Shown here piece after piece: positions 37,271 to 50,000 of a stretch of DNA of 64,000 nt. The notes beneath the pieces were generated by a model. That model was not told where the DNA came from. It made no database searches and saw nothing but the letters and a program-made list of their open reading frames with translations. Numbering within the stretch: the stretch's first letter is position 1; each line of letters opens with the position of its first letter. Location of the stretch: assembly GCA_951799425.1 (NCBI GenBank), contig OX637393.1, positions 5,909,744-5,973,743 of the forward strand, given 5' to 3'. A program made the position numbers and the translations under genes. Source of the stretch: Ilex aquifolium. Taxonomy: Eukaryota; Streptophyta; Magnoliopsida; Aquifoliales; Aquifoliaceae.

Positions 37271-38782
37271 TAAGGGTAGACTTAACTAGTATGGTGTTTT
37301 GGGTCGTAATTTGTTTTGAAATTCTTATCTAGATAGTTTTTATTATTATATAATATTATATATCATAGAACATTCATAAACACTAAGTTGTACTCGATTT
37401 TCTATTATCTAAAGTAATATATAATTATAAATCTATATACACGTAGTCAACTAATATGTATTTTATAGTTTTGTTATATGTTCTAAAGCGAATCGATTTC
37501 GAGTTAGTATTATAATTTGGGATAGTACATTTTAGTTATCTGGATTGCAAATCCACCTCGTTTGGGATCGATGTACTCAGATCATAGGTCGTCAGTGGTT
37601 TAATGAATTCTGATAACTATGTGTTTGCCAGTTCATTTTTGGGTTTTAGGTGGGAACATAAAACTGCAGTAAGTTTTCATCTCACTTGGTGGGTTTTTCC
37701 AATTTAAGGGAGTCTCATCAAACTCCCTAACAATATCTCTGCTTTTTTTGATTGAAAACCGAAGATCCCTGTGGATGGCTGAGAGGCGTACATATAATGA
37801 ATGTTATTGATGTTACTCCTCCTTACCATCTTTGACTATTAACGCCTATGCTTTCTTGTTTTCCTAATAGACACAATCATCATATATAATGCTATGATAT
37901 AGTTCTAACATGAAATGCAGTAGTTTTTTACTCTTACAGTCTTTTAGCCACTGAGTCAGTTGATGGTTAGGTTTGAAAAAGGATCTTAGAGTGTCTAGGT
38001 TTAGGCCATGAGGGTCTCTTAATGTCTTCTTTTTTCTTCTCATCGGAGTTATTTAACAAAGACTTGCCATGATAAGGAAGAAAAGGGGAACAAACACACT
38101 TGGAGAGTGCAGTACAACAGAGACCGGGGGAGGAATCATTTTTGTAGTCAAAAAAGCTTATGCACGTAGCTCGCTGGAAGCTAAGAGTCTTATATCCATA
38201 AAACAACGGGAATAGCGGTTTTAATAGTTTCTTAATATTACTAATCTATTTATAGTAAAGCATGCTTAGCACACAAAAAAGCACCAGCTGGGCCTCTCTC
38301 TTTGTTTTGATGAAAGCCTCCATGCTCGTGTTCTACGGGGAACTTATTTCACTATTTACCTTCACTTCAAAGTCGGAAGCAAAGGGCGAAAACTCCAAAA
38401 CTAGTAAAGGGTGCTTGTGTTGTGGTTTTGAGTTCCTTGGCTTGTGTTAGTCTTTTAGTCTCTGAGTCAGTTGATGGCTATTGTACATGTCTTGTTACTG
38501 AGAGAGTCCTAAAACCCGATGGGCTTGTCTGAATTTATTGCGAGTAAAGTAGCTAAAAAGAACAAACTAGACGACATTGCTGTTCTTCATTTCCCCTGGC
38601 TTCCCATCCCAACTAAAAGCCATACATTTATGAACTATAGCAGTGATATTCCAGTGAGAACAAGGCCAAGATTTCTCTCATTGGGAATTCACGGTGCCTC
38701 CTTAAAATTGCATGAAGTGTGCATCCGGCAAGTGAATCGCCATCCCATCGTAGTAGGGTAACTGAACTTCGTTTCCATCAGT

Positions 38783-41009
38783 TTAGAGATAATTTGACGC
38801 AAGAACAGACATTAGGAGACATGCCGTGCTGTAGAGTAGCAGTAGGTTGTGTGACATGGAGTCTGCTGAGTTGGGCATCCCTGTTGGTTCTGCAGCATAG
38901 CCTGCTGGTTCTGTGTAAACTGTTGGTCCACCGGGGGTGGTGTACGGATTGACAGGTGATGTTATGCTGTAATTGCAAACAATCATATGATTTTCATTTT
39001 CCTTCCTTTATGGCCGGAGAAATGATATTCAAAGTGGTGGTGGAATTTTACCTGGGTGGTGTTATTGGTATTGTAGGAGTTGTTGGTGGCATTGGTGTTG
39101 TCAATGTAGTCCTCGACGATGGAAAACGACAGTTTCCAGAACCTGCAGTAATGCAAGAACAAGATCGAAAGTTAAAGGCAAGTCCTAGCAGATGTGTTGT
39201 CATTGCTGTTAAGGTAGGGAGTATAAAAATGTTAAGACGAGGGAGTGTAAGGGTACAGGGGTTGTCTGAGAAAATATGATCAGAACATGAGACGGCTAAG
39301 CGTGACTGCAAGATTCAGCAAGAATTCTTGGGGAAAAAATGTACAAGAATGAGTTTTGGAGGAGGGGAAATTGACTACATCTCTTTTCCTTCTCTTAACA
39401 AAAATTAAACTCTAATGATGCTAACAAGGAGTTTCCGGCATGGATTAGTTTACTGAAAATATTGAATTAGCAGAGAGGGAAAAAGCAGTTCAATTGGAAT
39501 ATTTTCACGGCTTACTTGGATCGGTGTTGGTAAGCATTGCAGCTCCTCCAAAAACGCAGCTTGTGGGAGCTGGGTTCTTCTGGTAGTAGTTATTAAATGC
39601 AAAAGAAGCATGATCACGAAGCGTGTTTGGTTCGTAACAACTTGAACCTGGTTGAATTGCTGAACAATCTGCACCTCCATAGCCACAAGCGTAGTCAAGA
39701 GCTACCTGTAAAGCAGTTTGTGAAGCAGTGGAGCTGGCAATACACCAAGTCCCTCCCGAAGATACAGGGGTGGTTGTGGTCGGAGTTGGTGGTACCATGG
39801 TTGTTGGTGTGGTTGTGGTCGGAGTTGGTGGTACCATGGTTGTTGGCGTGGTTGTGGTTGGAGTTGGTGGTACCATGGTTGTTGGCGATGGTGGGATTGG
39901 CGGGTTTACTATTGGAGTTGTCGTAGTTGGCGGAGTTGTGGCTGGAGTTGTTGGATTGACGATGGGAATGGTTCCTGGATCGCCATCTAGTTGGGTGGTA
40001 AAAATTGAAGGTGAGAACATCATTCTGTCTACTTGATTGTCCAGCCTTTCATTTTGCAGGATTGCTTCAGGAGTGGGTTTCTCTGGGAGGCTTGAACCTG
40101 AAGAAGTAAAGAGTTACTGTAAGTTGTTCTTTCCTTCCCTCTTCCTTTAAGAATGACAAAGTTTTCATTGCATAAAAACATCATGTCAAAACCAGATATG
40201 TCCATAAATTGTGCCTTGTCTAAAAGATCCTACTCGTACACATATTCCCATGCCTATAGCGGGATCTTAGAAGAAGTAAGTGGTAAGCAGTCCTAATTCC
40301 ATTTGAGAAAGTCTACATCAAATGTCTCAAAAGAGTGACTTGGGTTTCGTTTAAAATCAAGTAGCCGAAGAAATAAGATGATTGAAGGAGAATTGAACAC
40401 GATATTGAGAAATAGTTACGTACCCTCAAACCTTAATCCTCTGTAGTATTAGGTTCTCTCAATTCTAAAATTGAGAGAATCTATTACTAGAGACGATCTG
40501 GGTAGCCCCGAAAATGTGAAAGAAAACTATGAAACAATAATAAAAAACTAATAACATGAGTTTGAACTTTGAATGATATGAATAGATTGTTAGATGAATC
40601 CAAGAAAGCAAACAACTTTGCACTTGCAATGGAATGAATGTTTTCGTGCTAGAATATTGCTTTGTATCGGGTTCAAGTGTACAGTTTAATTAAGAGAATT
40701 TAGCCAAGTAAACGGTTATGACACGAATTGATCAAGTTTAAATCCATACACACTAACATCGTGTCAATTTCAAGAAAAGTAATGGGTCGTGATAAGAATC
40801 TTTAGTCCTAAATTTCATACGAACCATTATGCAAGCTTCATCTTTTTTTAAGATTATCGAGTTTGATAATCAGTGAGTATTATGCTTATAAACTAGAAGA
40901 AAAGAACGCAAAGAAGGAAACAATACGAACCGAAACAGTTAAATCTACCTGAAATGAAGGAAAAACAGTAGAGGAAGAAGATGCTACAATGAAGAACTCT
41001 AGCACCCAT
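38783..41009 (-). CDS. X8 (CBM43) domain protein, secreted and probably GPI-anchored, plasmodesmata callose-binding type
   Basis: Four exons: 41009-40949, 40097-39516, 39142-39052, 38966-38783, giving 305 residues with every junction in frame. Residues 1-20 ([20 protein letters not shown]) are a signal peptide. Residues 60-135 are a Pro/Thr-rich linker with three 13-residue repeats ([13 protein letters not shown]). The X8 domain (about 136-222) begins GGTWCIAS and contains the conserved Cys set, [36 protein letters not shown] and GNCRFPSS, the last split by the intron at 39516/39142. A second Pro/Thr linker leads to a hydrophobic C-terminus ([20 protein letters not shown]) after small residues, as in GPI-anchor signals. 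The family binds callose (beta-1,3-glucan) at plasmodesmal cell walls. It has no glycosidase domain, so 'glucanase-like' labels would mislead. Confidence 0.9.
39771..39889 (-). repeat. 39-bp coding minisatellite, three copies, in the X8 gene
   Basis: The unit containing GGTACCATGGTTGTTGG on the plus strand starts at 39791, 39830 and 39869. It encodes the Pro/Thr-rich linker, and the multiple of three keeps the frame when copy number changes. Confidence 0.9.
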
Positions 41010-41729
41010 CTCTTCTATCTGGCTTTCACAATGTGGTTTTCAATCCTCTTCTTCTTTGAGGACAATGATCAAACACTTGAGATATGCTAAAACAACAGAA
41101 GGACTAATGTGGTTCTTGTAACGAAGAAGTTATCTAGCAAGGCTTCATTTGGTATATATATAAAGTGTGAAGAATCAAAGGTTTCTTGGGTGGAAGAGAG
41201 AAGGAAAGAGAAGTTAAGATGAAGGAAGAATACAAGAATACTTGAGGAAGGAGACATTGGGTTGGTGGAGTCTGCAAGCAAGAGGAGGTGCCAAAATAGG
41301 CAAAAAAAGCTATGAAGAGGAAAAGGGAAAGGAGTGATCTTCTTGGAATCTTTGAAAGGAAAATTGGGATTGGGACAATTTACGATCCAATAAAGTAAAA
41401 TTGGGAAAAATTACAACATAAGGTAATTCAAGTGATAATAAGGATGAGTTGTAAATCTAGACGTTATGAATTTGAATTTTGACAACTCTTTGAGATTAGG
41501 TCTGCCTTTGATCAGATCGGAGAGGAGATTAATTCAAGTATATTGAGGCGTAAATTGTCTTGTTTGAGTTGTAACTTAACCTGAATAAGCCAACCCGTAG
41601 CTTTTGATTTTGTACTTCGAAAGAAAATACCTAAACTTCCAACTACTATATCCTGGTAATGGTGTGGCATTTCATGTTCTCTTTTTTGCCTATCTTTCTA
41701 CTGTTACATAGGACTACGACAAAAGTTAA

Positions 41730-41731
<2 letters not shown>

Positions 41732-41779
<48 letters not shown>
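41732..41779. repeat. GA microsatellite
   Basis: About 23 GA units upstream of the X8 gene, likely length-polymorphic. Confidence 0.95.
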
Positions 41780-41780
<1 letters not shown>

Positions 41781-41954
41781 CAAAGAGATTTTATTCCAAC
41801 TACATTTCGATCTGAAACTAAAAGTTTCCTCTCAACTAACTGTCTACTTCCCCTACTAACTAGGTTCGTTGATCTTAGGAATTTGCATAAATGCTAGGTG
41901 TCTAAAGTGAGTTAACAATTAGCTTGTATAGATAAAGTTATATTAATAAATGTA

Positions 41955-42335
41955 AAAATTATAGTTTAGTCCCTCAACTTTGTTTCATACTTCAATTTGT
42001 CAAAGAAGAAAATATCTCTATGAAAGCAGGATGTGTAAAAAACATTAGTCTGTCTTAAAATGCGGGAAGGTTAGACATTAAGTTTGGTAGGTTTCTAAAC
42101 TTTCAATTATCTCAATTTAGTCCCTCAACTATTAATTTCATCTCGATTAAGTCCTTTTGTTCATTTATACCGTTAGATCAATGTTAAAATGGATTAGATT
42201 GCACTAATCTCTGGTTGATTTAACGATGTAAATTGATGGAAGGACTTAATTGAAACGAAATTGATAATACATTGGAAGTTCAGAATCCAAACTAAAACTG
42301 AAGACAACGTTCAAAGAACAATTATGATTTTTACC
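41955..42335. mobile_element. Fold-back repeat with TTTAGTCCCTCAACT ends
   Basis: TTTAGTCCCTCAACT occurs at about 41965 and 42116. The arm AACTATTAATTTCATCTCGA (from 42127) is mirrored at 42240-42270 (AAACGAAATTGATAATA), with AAGTCCTT / AAGGACTT inside, so the 42127-42270 part forms an imperfect hairpin. This matches widespread plant MITEs; outer ends and target duplication were not settled. From here to 44047 (42340-44047) I see only AT-rich sequence, SINE-like pieces and probable 3' flank of the peptidase gene. Confidence 0.45.
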
Positions 42336-42839
42336 CTATTAAGAATATTTTTTATTATTTTTTTGATGTGACGTTGGTAGTAGAGAGGGGAACTTAGTTT
42401 TTTTTTAAAGTGACAAAAAATCATCACAATCACGTATTTCTTTGACAAAAAATCATCGTATTCACGTATAATCTGAGTAAAAAGCCAAACTTAGGACCTC
42501 GAGCGGTGACACATTTCTATCCGAACTATCTGATGGGCTTATACTGGAAACAACGACGATTTATACCTTCCGAAAAAGACAATGAGGATTTATATAATGG
42601 GTCCTAAACAGCTTTGATCATCATCTTTAATAAAATTAAAAACTCCCATACTCATACCATTAAAATATTTTAAATCTTTTAGTGTCTTAATCACTCATAA
42701 CATTTTTTTATATTTAACCGTCAAAGTGTTAAGGACAGCTTACGCACACCTCAATTAATTCTCTCATCGGTCCGGTCAAAAACAGATCATGCATGCAGAG
42801 ACTAGATATTCATGAGAGATAAATCTCTCATAGTCAGTC

Positions 42840-42935
42840 AAGAATCAAGATGTTATCAAAATTCGAACTGATAACGTCTGGGTTTACAGTTCGTCATTGT
42901 TATCACTTAAACTACTCTTTAGAGTTATCTCTCAT
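42840..42935 (-). repeat. Possible tRNA-derived SINE fragment
   Basis: On the minus strand AGTAGTTTAAGTGATAAC precedes CAGTTCGAATTTTGATAAC, resembling boxes A and B at the usual spacing and similar to the fragment at 33960-34060. Confidence 0.3.
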
Positions 42936-44047
42936 AAAATTCAAGTTTTTTCCTATTAAGAATATTGGGTCCATGAAAAATTCATGAAAATTAGGGTGAA
43001 ATCGGAAAAATATTTTCTAGTGTATTGTACCAATTTTTCCTATTAAGAATGAAAATTGGAATATGGGCTCATAGAGAATTAGTGCATAATTTGTATATGA
43101 TTTTAGAAATATTTTTTAAAGAATGGGTTGGTGCTAAAAGTGTATGCAAAGTGGTGAATGTGCAGTTACTCTTTTTCCAGTAGTATAGATGAGAAAAAAT
43201 ATCAAAGCAGAAATAAGAAAAATATAGGTAGTCAGAGTTTGTCATAAGTTTTAGGGTAAATACCCTTGATACTCCTGAATTTTAACCTAGGTTTTAAAAT
43301 GCCCTTCAACTTTCAATTGTCTCAAATCAATCTATGTAAATCATAAATCCGTTGGGAAGGACTTGGATGAGAGATTAAGGTAGCGTAGTGTCTTGAGGTT
43401 GCAAGTCTAAGCCCTCGGCTAACCCAAAGAGTGTGATTTACAAGTAATTGCAAAAAATTCAAGTTTGCATTGCAGTCACGAGTCTAAAGAACGTGTAATT
43501 TGTACGATTTTACTTTATCAAAAATATAGTGAGACCTAAACAAACAATTATCATCCCCCAACAACGAGTCTGTCAAGAAGAAAGGCAATTGATGGCAACA
43601 CAACCAAGAATAATATATTTACAAATGACAATGAAGAGTCATTGGTACCTTGTACAGGAGTTCTTGAAATACACAGCTGTAAGATGGTCTTTATATTCAT
43701 TTCTATCAGCCTGTTTATAATGTTGCTCAATCATGCATGACAAACTCTTTCTGCTGTAGGTGGTGATTGTACCATCAAAACTAGTCCAAGTTCAACTCAA
43801 TCAGTTCTTTTCTATGCCACTCATGGTTGTTCTGGCGAAGAAGAGAATCAGAGGCTGAACAAGTTCGGTGTGCTAGGTCATCATCATCTCACATTAGCTC
43901 TGAGTTTGAGAACCGATGGGCAAGCCGATCAAATCATCCGCTCCTTCAGGCCTAAATTCTGGAATAGTCACAATCAAATGTGGGTGAAACCGCAGCTAAA
44001 ATTCGGAAGCTAGAACCAGAAGCAGAGAGACCTTACAAACCTGAGGT

Positions 44048-47000
44048 TTATCCTTGTTGTGGCTTATGGCACTTGGACAAATATTCAATTACTTCATTCC
44101 AAGCTGTGAATAGGACGTTATCGGAGATTAATTGAACCTTTTTTTTTCATTCTGCTGCAAAGGAGAACAAAAAATTCTTACCTGGAAAATTGTGAAAATC
44201 AGGCTCTATTCCATTGCCGTTTATATCCATGTGGTTTGGTGTGACATACTTCCCGACAGTGACAACCACGCCAGATCCGTCGTGAAGTTCAAAAACAGAT
44301 TGAATCAGGCCCTGTCATATGCTCAGAATGAGACCAATTTAATTAACAAAAGCTAGTGATCCCGTCCTATACCACCCCCCAAAACCCTTGTATTATCCAT
44401 CTCAACAGTCAGGATCATATATTCTTGGGATCTCTCACTTCATGGCAATTGGCAGTGCAAACAAATGCAACAAAACTAGAAAACTGTGGAAGACAATCAA
44501 ATACACAAGGAAAAAAAAGAACTAAAAAAAATATGAAACACTGTTTTAAGTTGGGCGACAAAATGGCCTAAGAAACCATGGTTTGATTGTATCACCGAGA
44601 GGTTAATGTATATCGATATCTATATTACTTATAAAAGTCAAGAGAGAATTTTGATTTTCTATTTTCTCCCTAATCGACTTTATCCTTTGACCATACTTTT
44701 GTTTTCTCAAATTTATCCTTAAATTATTTTGTCAATCTCTACATTCTTTCAATATCCTACTGGAACACAAATTCTAGCCCTCCTCTTAGGTCTCCAAAAT
44801 ATATATCTCATAGGCTATTTAGTTGTATATAATCTCTGACTCTTATCTTTACCTAGGCTAGGGTCATTAACTTTCTTAAATTGTTTATCCCATTATTTAT
44901 TACTATTTAACGTATAAAGAAGTAAAGTCCAATCTAGCCACTACTATCAAACAACATTATACAAAGCTTGCAAGTATCTTTAACAATTCCGATTATAAGT
45001 TATTAATTTTCACTTTGTCTTCAGTGTTAAGGCTGTGAAAATTTTTTAGTTCTTGGCAAAATGAATCTTCTTGGCTAATGGGTTTTCAAGTATTGAGGCT
45101 TATTAGCCAATAGTTAAATATCAAAAACAAAATTAAAATTATAGCTCAAAATGATCTATGCACAATGTAGGTGTACATCAACTAGTGATTTAAGAAGCAG
45201 CTAATAGTAAGTAAGCAATGATTCACAATGGACTCAAGTCTATCACACACCATGAACATGAGTAAAGCATTGCGTAAAACAAAATATATCGTAACAATGA
45301 TAAGCTAAAATTGAAGACCTTGCCAAAGGTCCTTTCCCCCACAAGGACAGCTTTACAGTTATCATGAAGAGCGGTGGCAACCTAAAAGGAGAATCACAGG
45401 TTACAAAACCCCATCACAGAAATCAATCTACTTATGCAACATAAATGGTGATCTGAGCTGCTCACTATTTCACTCGCACTAGCAGTACTATTGTTCACCA
45501 ATACCTGCAATGGAAGCAATTAAATTGGTAGTTAGCCTTGTAAAGCCTAGCACAGTTGAGAATTTTGTTGCCACATATTTCTTCTCATTGTAGTTTAAAA
45601 GTTCAAAAGGCATACTAGTAAGATCCATCCAACCCAAGAAATGTGTGGGTCAATCCCCCCCTAAGGATATATCATGCTTTTCCTTAGGAGTCACTTTGGT
45701 CAAGGATGAGCCTATATCATCTTTTATGGAACTGGCATTACAGACTTCATATAAATATATAATTCTGCAGTGCCAAGCCTAGATATTGTTTCTTTTGTAA
45801 AACTGATCAAAATAGAGGTAGTTACAGGAAAGATGTCCATACAATGACAGGAGCTGAAATAAGAGGTGCAGTTTCTGCAGCAATATTGTTCACATAATGA
45901 GGATCCCTTCCGATGGTATAAGTCACCTGCCCACAAGATTATTATAAGAGAGCCACTCAATTGCTATGCTAAGTTGTACTTTAAAGCAAATTGACTAGTG
46001 GAGAATTATTATACAAGGTAGCTTAGAGTTCTCTAATAAACATTATCTCATGTGGAACAGAGAACATGAACTCCTGGCATGCAATAATGCAAACAAGCAT
46101 GAGTCCAAAATTTATTTTTGTACTTTATGGAAGCAAGAATGTAAAGATTGTACCTCCAAAGTGTAAGAAAAATCTAGGAAACAAAAAGAGGAGGAATCAA
46201 AATTAAAAGTTACTAGTAACCTAAAGAAACAAAAAAAAAAAGCTGGCCAAAATGAGAAAGAAAGGAAATTTCTAAACACATCATGCTATAACCTTCTAGA
46301 GGAAAATACTTTTCAAGTTCATACAGTAAAAAAATCTTATGTCTCTTGTTTCTTCGGTGAAAGAAACGAACAACTAATGTTTTCTCATCAATGCCTTCTT
46401 ACTTATCTCAACTATGCATCACCTTCCTTAGTCTGGATAAGCCCTATGTGCAGAATTTTGAATGCTAAAAAAATAAACTCAAGCATGTTTACATTCTTTT
46501 TAGCCCAATGCATAACTGAATACTTTAGGGAAGAAAATATTCATGAAAAAACAGGAAGGGTGAAACTGATTTCAACTTGGAAATACATTTTTACAAATCA
46601 TGTTGGTGATCATAGTACTCATCAATCAATGGAAGACAACTGAACAGTTTTCATGAACCAATGATTACAAGAAAAAATAACTTTTACAATTTTCAGTTTC
46701 ATAATTGATTGATTTCTCATACCGTCTCCCCTTCAGCCAGAAAAAGCTTAGCAGTTTCAATTCCAGCCTGGAATAATAAAAATTGTACAGTTAAATTCAC
46801 TAACTTTAAAAAAGGCAGTCATAACATAGTTTTTAAATAGAATGCAAGTGTATCCAATTTTGTTAAACATCTGGAATATGAATACACCGGGACTACAGGT
46901 TCCGTGGGTAAAATTCGGTCCCAATAACCTTGAGATTATGGGTTCGAACTTGAGGGCAGCCACCATGTCCTCCACTTACCCTATAGAATGTTGAAGCTGC

Positions 47001-50000
47001 ATTTCGAACTTGGTAATCACTAAGGGAAGGGGTAGAAGTTATGGAAATTTAATCCACCCCAAACCGCTTCAAAAGACCTACAACTTGACTTCATCTAGTT
47101 TCCTTGCTCCACCACTATACTGTAGCAGTACAATACTTTGAAGCCAATTCCCACTGTAATGTCCCACGATTAATCATCCAAGAAGAACTTGATCATAAAC
47201 AGAAGTGTGAAACCAAAGGTACAAGCGGCACTCCCCTGCCAAAGAAAATATGTTTGACACTAATCCAATTGTCTAGCAGTGGAGAACTAAACCTCAAAAA
47301 ACGTCACTAATTTATAATTAAGACTCCTAATAGGCCTGAAGTATACTCTTAGCTCAAGTTTCAAATCTTCCATAACTCCTTTGCCTTGGAAGCACTGTCA
47401 GCCCCACTTTGTCCCACTTCTTCATCGTATTACACCCTACTCGCTTAGTCCTGGCCCACTTCTTTATCCATTTCACTGTTATACATTCAGAGGAAACCTT
47501 TTACCCGTAAGATTTATCATACGTCATGCCGACACCAAATGATTGAGACATAAGGCTTGATTTGATTTGGTATTTATCATACGTCAGCACATCAAGGCAT
47601 CAACTCTATGAGAACCAACTGGTTAGTGATTAAACTGGAACATCTCATCAGACTGCATTTGGAAGGACGAAAAACTGGTTAAGGTAAAGAAGCAATCAAA
47701 AGTAGGGGTGTCAGCTCTGACCCGTTGACACGAACCCGACACGAACGATTATAAAATTGACACGATTATTAAATACGCATAATAAATAGTTTAGACTAAT
47801 GTTTAATACTCAGAACACATTAAATAAATTTTTTTTCGTGGGTCTTGACATGAACACGACACAAATAACACGACATGTGGGTCACACGAACACGACACGA
47901 TTGACACCCTTAATCAAAAGGGTGGGAAAGAGGTTTCCATGTAGCAAGAAATTAGGAGGGCGTTTTAACACCCAAAAAAAAAAAAAAAAGAAGCGGAGGG
48001 AGACCAAGTCCTTCCATCCCACTATTTTCTTTAGCTGAAAGTTGGATAAAAAGGAGCAGAAAAATGAGGGACCAAGATTCTTACAGTATTGCCCTTACAA
48101 ACATCACTGCTCTATTGATATGGAACCATGCCATGTCAAATAAACCAGCGCCATTTTCTTTCCACATATGGTGAGCAAGGATAATAGCATCCTTATCCTA
48201 ACCTCTCCTTTTTGATAAGTAAATTCCAGGAACAAGCTAAATGAATACACAATCATACTCTACAATAACAGATGCAGAATTTAACTAAATCTAGAAAACA
48301 AACCTGTACTAGTCCACCAAGATTATCCCTAAGATCAAGAACGAAAAATGAGGCACCATTGTCTTGGAGTCGCTTAATTGCTGCAAAAAGTATAGCTTCC
48401 TTCCATTCAATCACAAAGTGAAACTAAGAACACAAACTAAAAGGTAAGAAAGCATGTCCGGAAAAGATGCAACTGAAAAACTTTAGAATTCAAAGTTAAC
48501 CACCCAGACAAATCAAAGAAATGACATGTCGAACACCAGAGAAAATTTCATACCAAAACAATTTCCAATAAATTACAAGTGCCCAATTTTAAAAATGGAA
48601 ATAGCACTTGATGGTATAAGTATTTCCATGTGCTCTCCAATTTGTCAATAAATATGAGACTGCATACAGAGCGTTTTAATATTTAATGCTCTAAAAAGCC
48701 TAAGAAATTGATGAATGCAGACATTTGCATTTGACCTTAAGCCTCATTGGAAAGGTACTTTTTATCAATTAATACTTGATGAATAACAACTGACCAGAGT
48801 TAAAACTAAAACAAAAAATGGAAATAGCATGACATCATGACATCATCAAATGTTTCATGACAATCATGCTATAATGGGCTATCCGTATGGAGGTGGCAGC
48901 GAAACTATGCGTCAAAGGCCATACCACAAACTAAACACCTTACTTCTATCACTTCCCTTGGAAATAAATTTAAAAAATATGGTAATCATTTCAACAAAAT
49001 AGACTAAGCATGTAAAAAATCTCCCCAAAAACATATTTGCAGAAGCTCCTTTCTTCACCGCACGTCACTCAAAGTTTGCAACTTTATCAACCCAATAACA
49101 GAAAGCTAGTGGTGAGGCAATTACATAAACGTAATTAAGAAATGCACGAGTTTCTAGGACCCCCAACCCCTTTTTTACCTAATGGATCACAAGATAGAAA
49201 TCCATTAAAGAATCAAGGCAATCATTCTTATCGAAAAGAAAAAGAATGAAGACAATCATAAGAACCATCCTAAAAAATGCAAGGATTCTACATTGATGGA
49301 CTCCAAAACCTACTGCCCGGCGAAGACAAATATTGCCATCGTGGTCTTTGCAAATAGCACCAGTTACCATTTAATCCAAGTTTTCAACAAATGACAGCTG
49401 CAATCATGATTTCAAAACAAAAGGCTAGGCTTATCAAGAAGCAACATTTCCTCTCCTTCTAGTTTCACATGGAATGGTTAGCATTATTCAAAATTGAAAC
49501 CTAACAGCAAGAAATCATCCAACAATGACCAAATAGATAAAGACAAGACAACAACAAACTGGATCAAAGAAGTAGACGCATCAAGCAATTGATGTCTAGA
49601 CTCAAGAAAATAACAAGAAATAAGAATGAAGCATCCCCTCTTACGGTACTTCTTACTTTCCATGGGCCTAGGTAATCAGCCTGCATACCAGCTCAATCAG
49701 GGAACCTCCTCTCCATACACCAAAGTAGTAGCAACTTCAACACCACATTGAAAGCAACCAAACATATGTCGTAATCTACATGCAAACAATAGGATCTCTA
49801 CCAAGTAGCTCTAACGAAGGTGGAATGACTGAGATTGAAGAACCTCATGAATCTAGGAGAACTATGTGATTTATAGGCTTTTATGTATTGCCTTCACTGT
49901 AATTTATGCTCTTTTATTGGCTGCCGGCTGGACGTCTTATCCAATCATTTTGATGTAATTCTGGCTTTTTAATTCCAATCAAAAAAATGAGCTAGAGATT

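Noticed and set aside
38519-38761. 80-codon plus-strand frame
   Set aside because: No motif, no splice partners, and its end meets the 3' end of the X8 gene.
39597-40036. Open frames antisense to the X8 gene
   Set aside because: They mirror the Pro/Thr repeat; the minus-strand frame has a recognisable domain and splice continuity.
49179-49370. Minus-strand frame with an AICKDHDGNI-like string, reminiscent of a plant RNase H domain
   Set aside because: Too short, no catalytic context and inside an intron of the peptidase gene.
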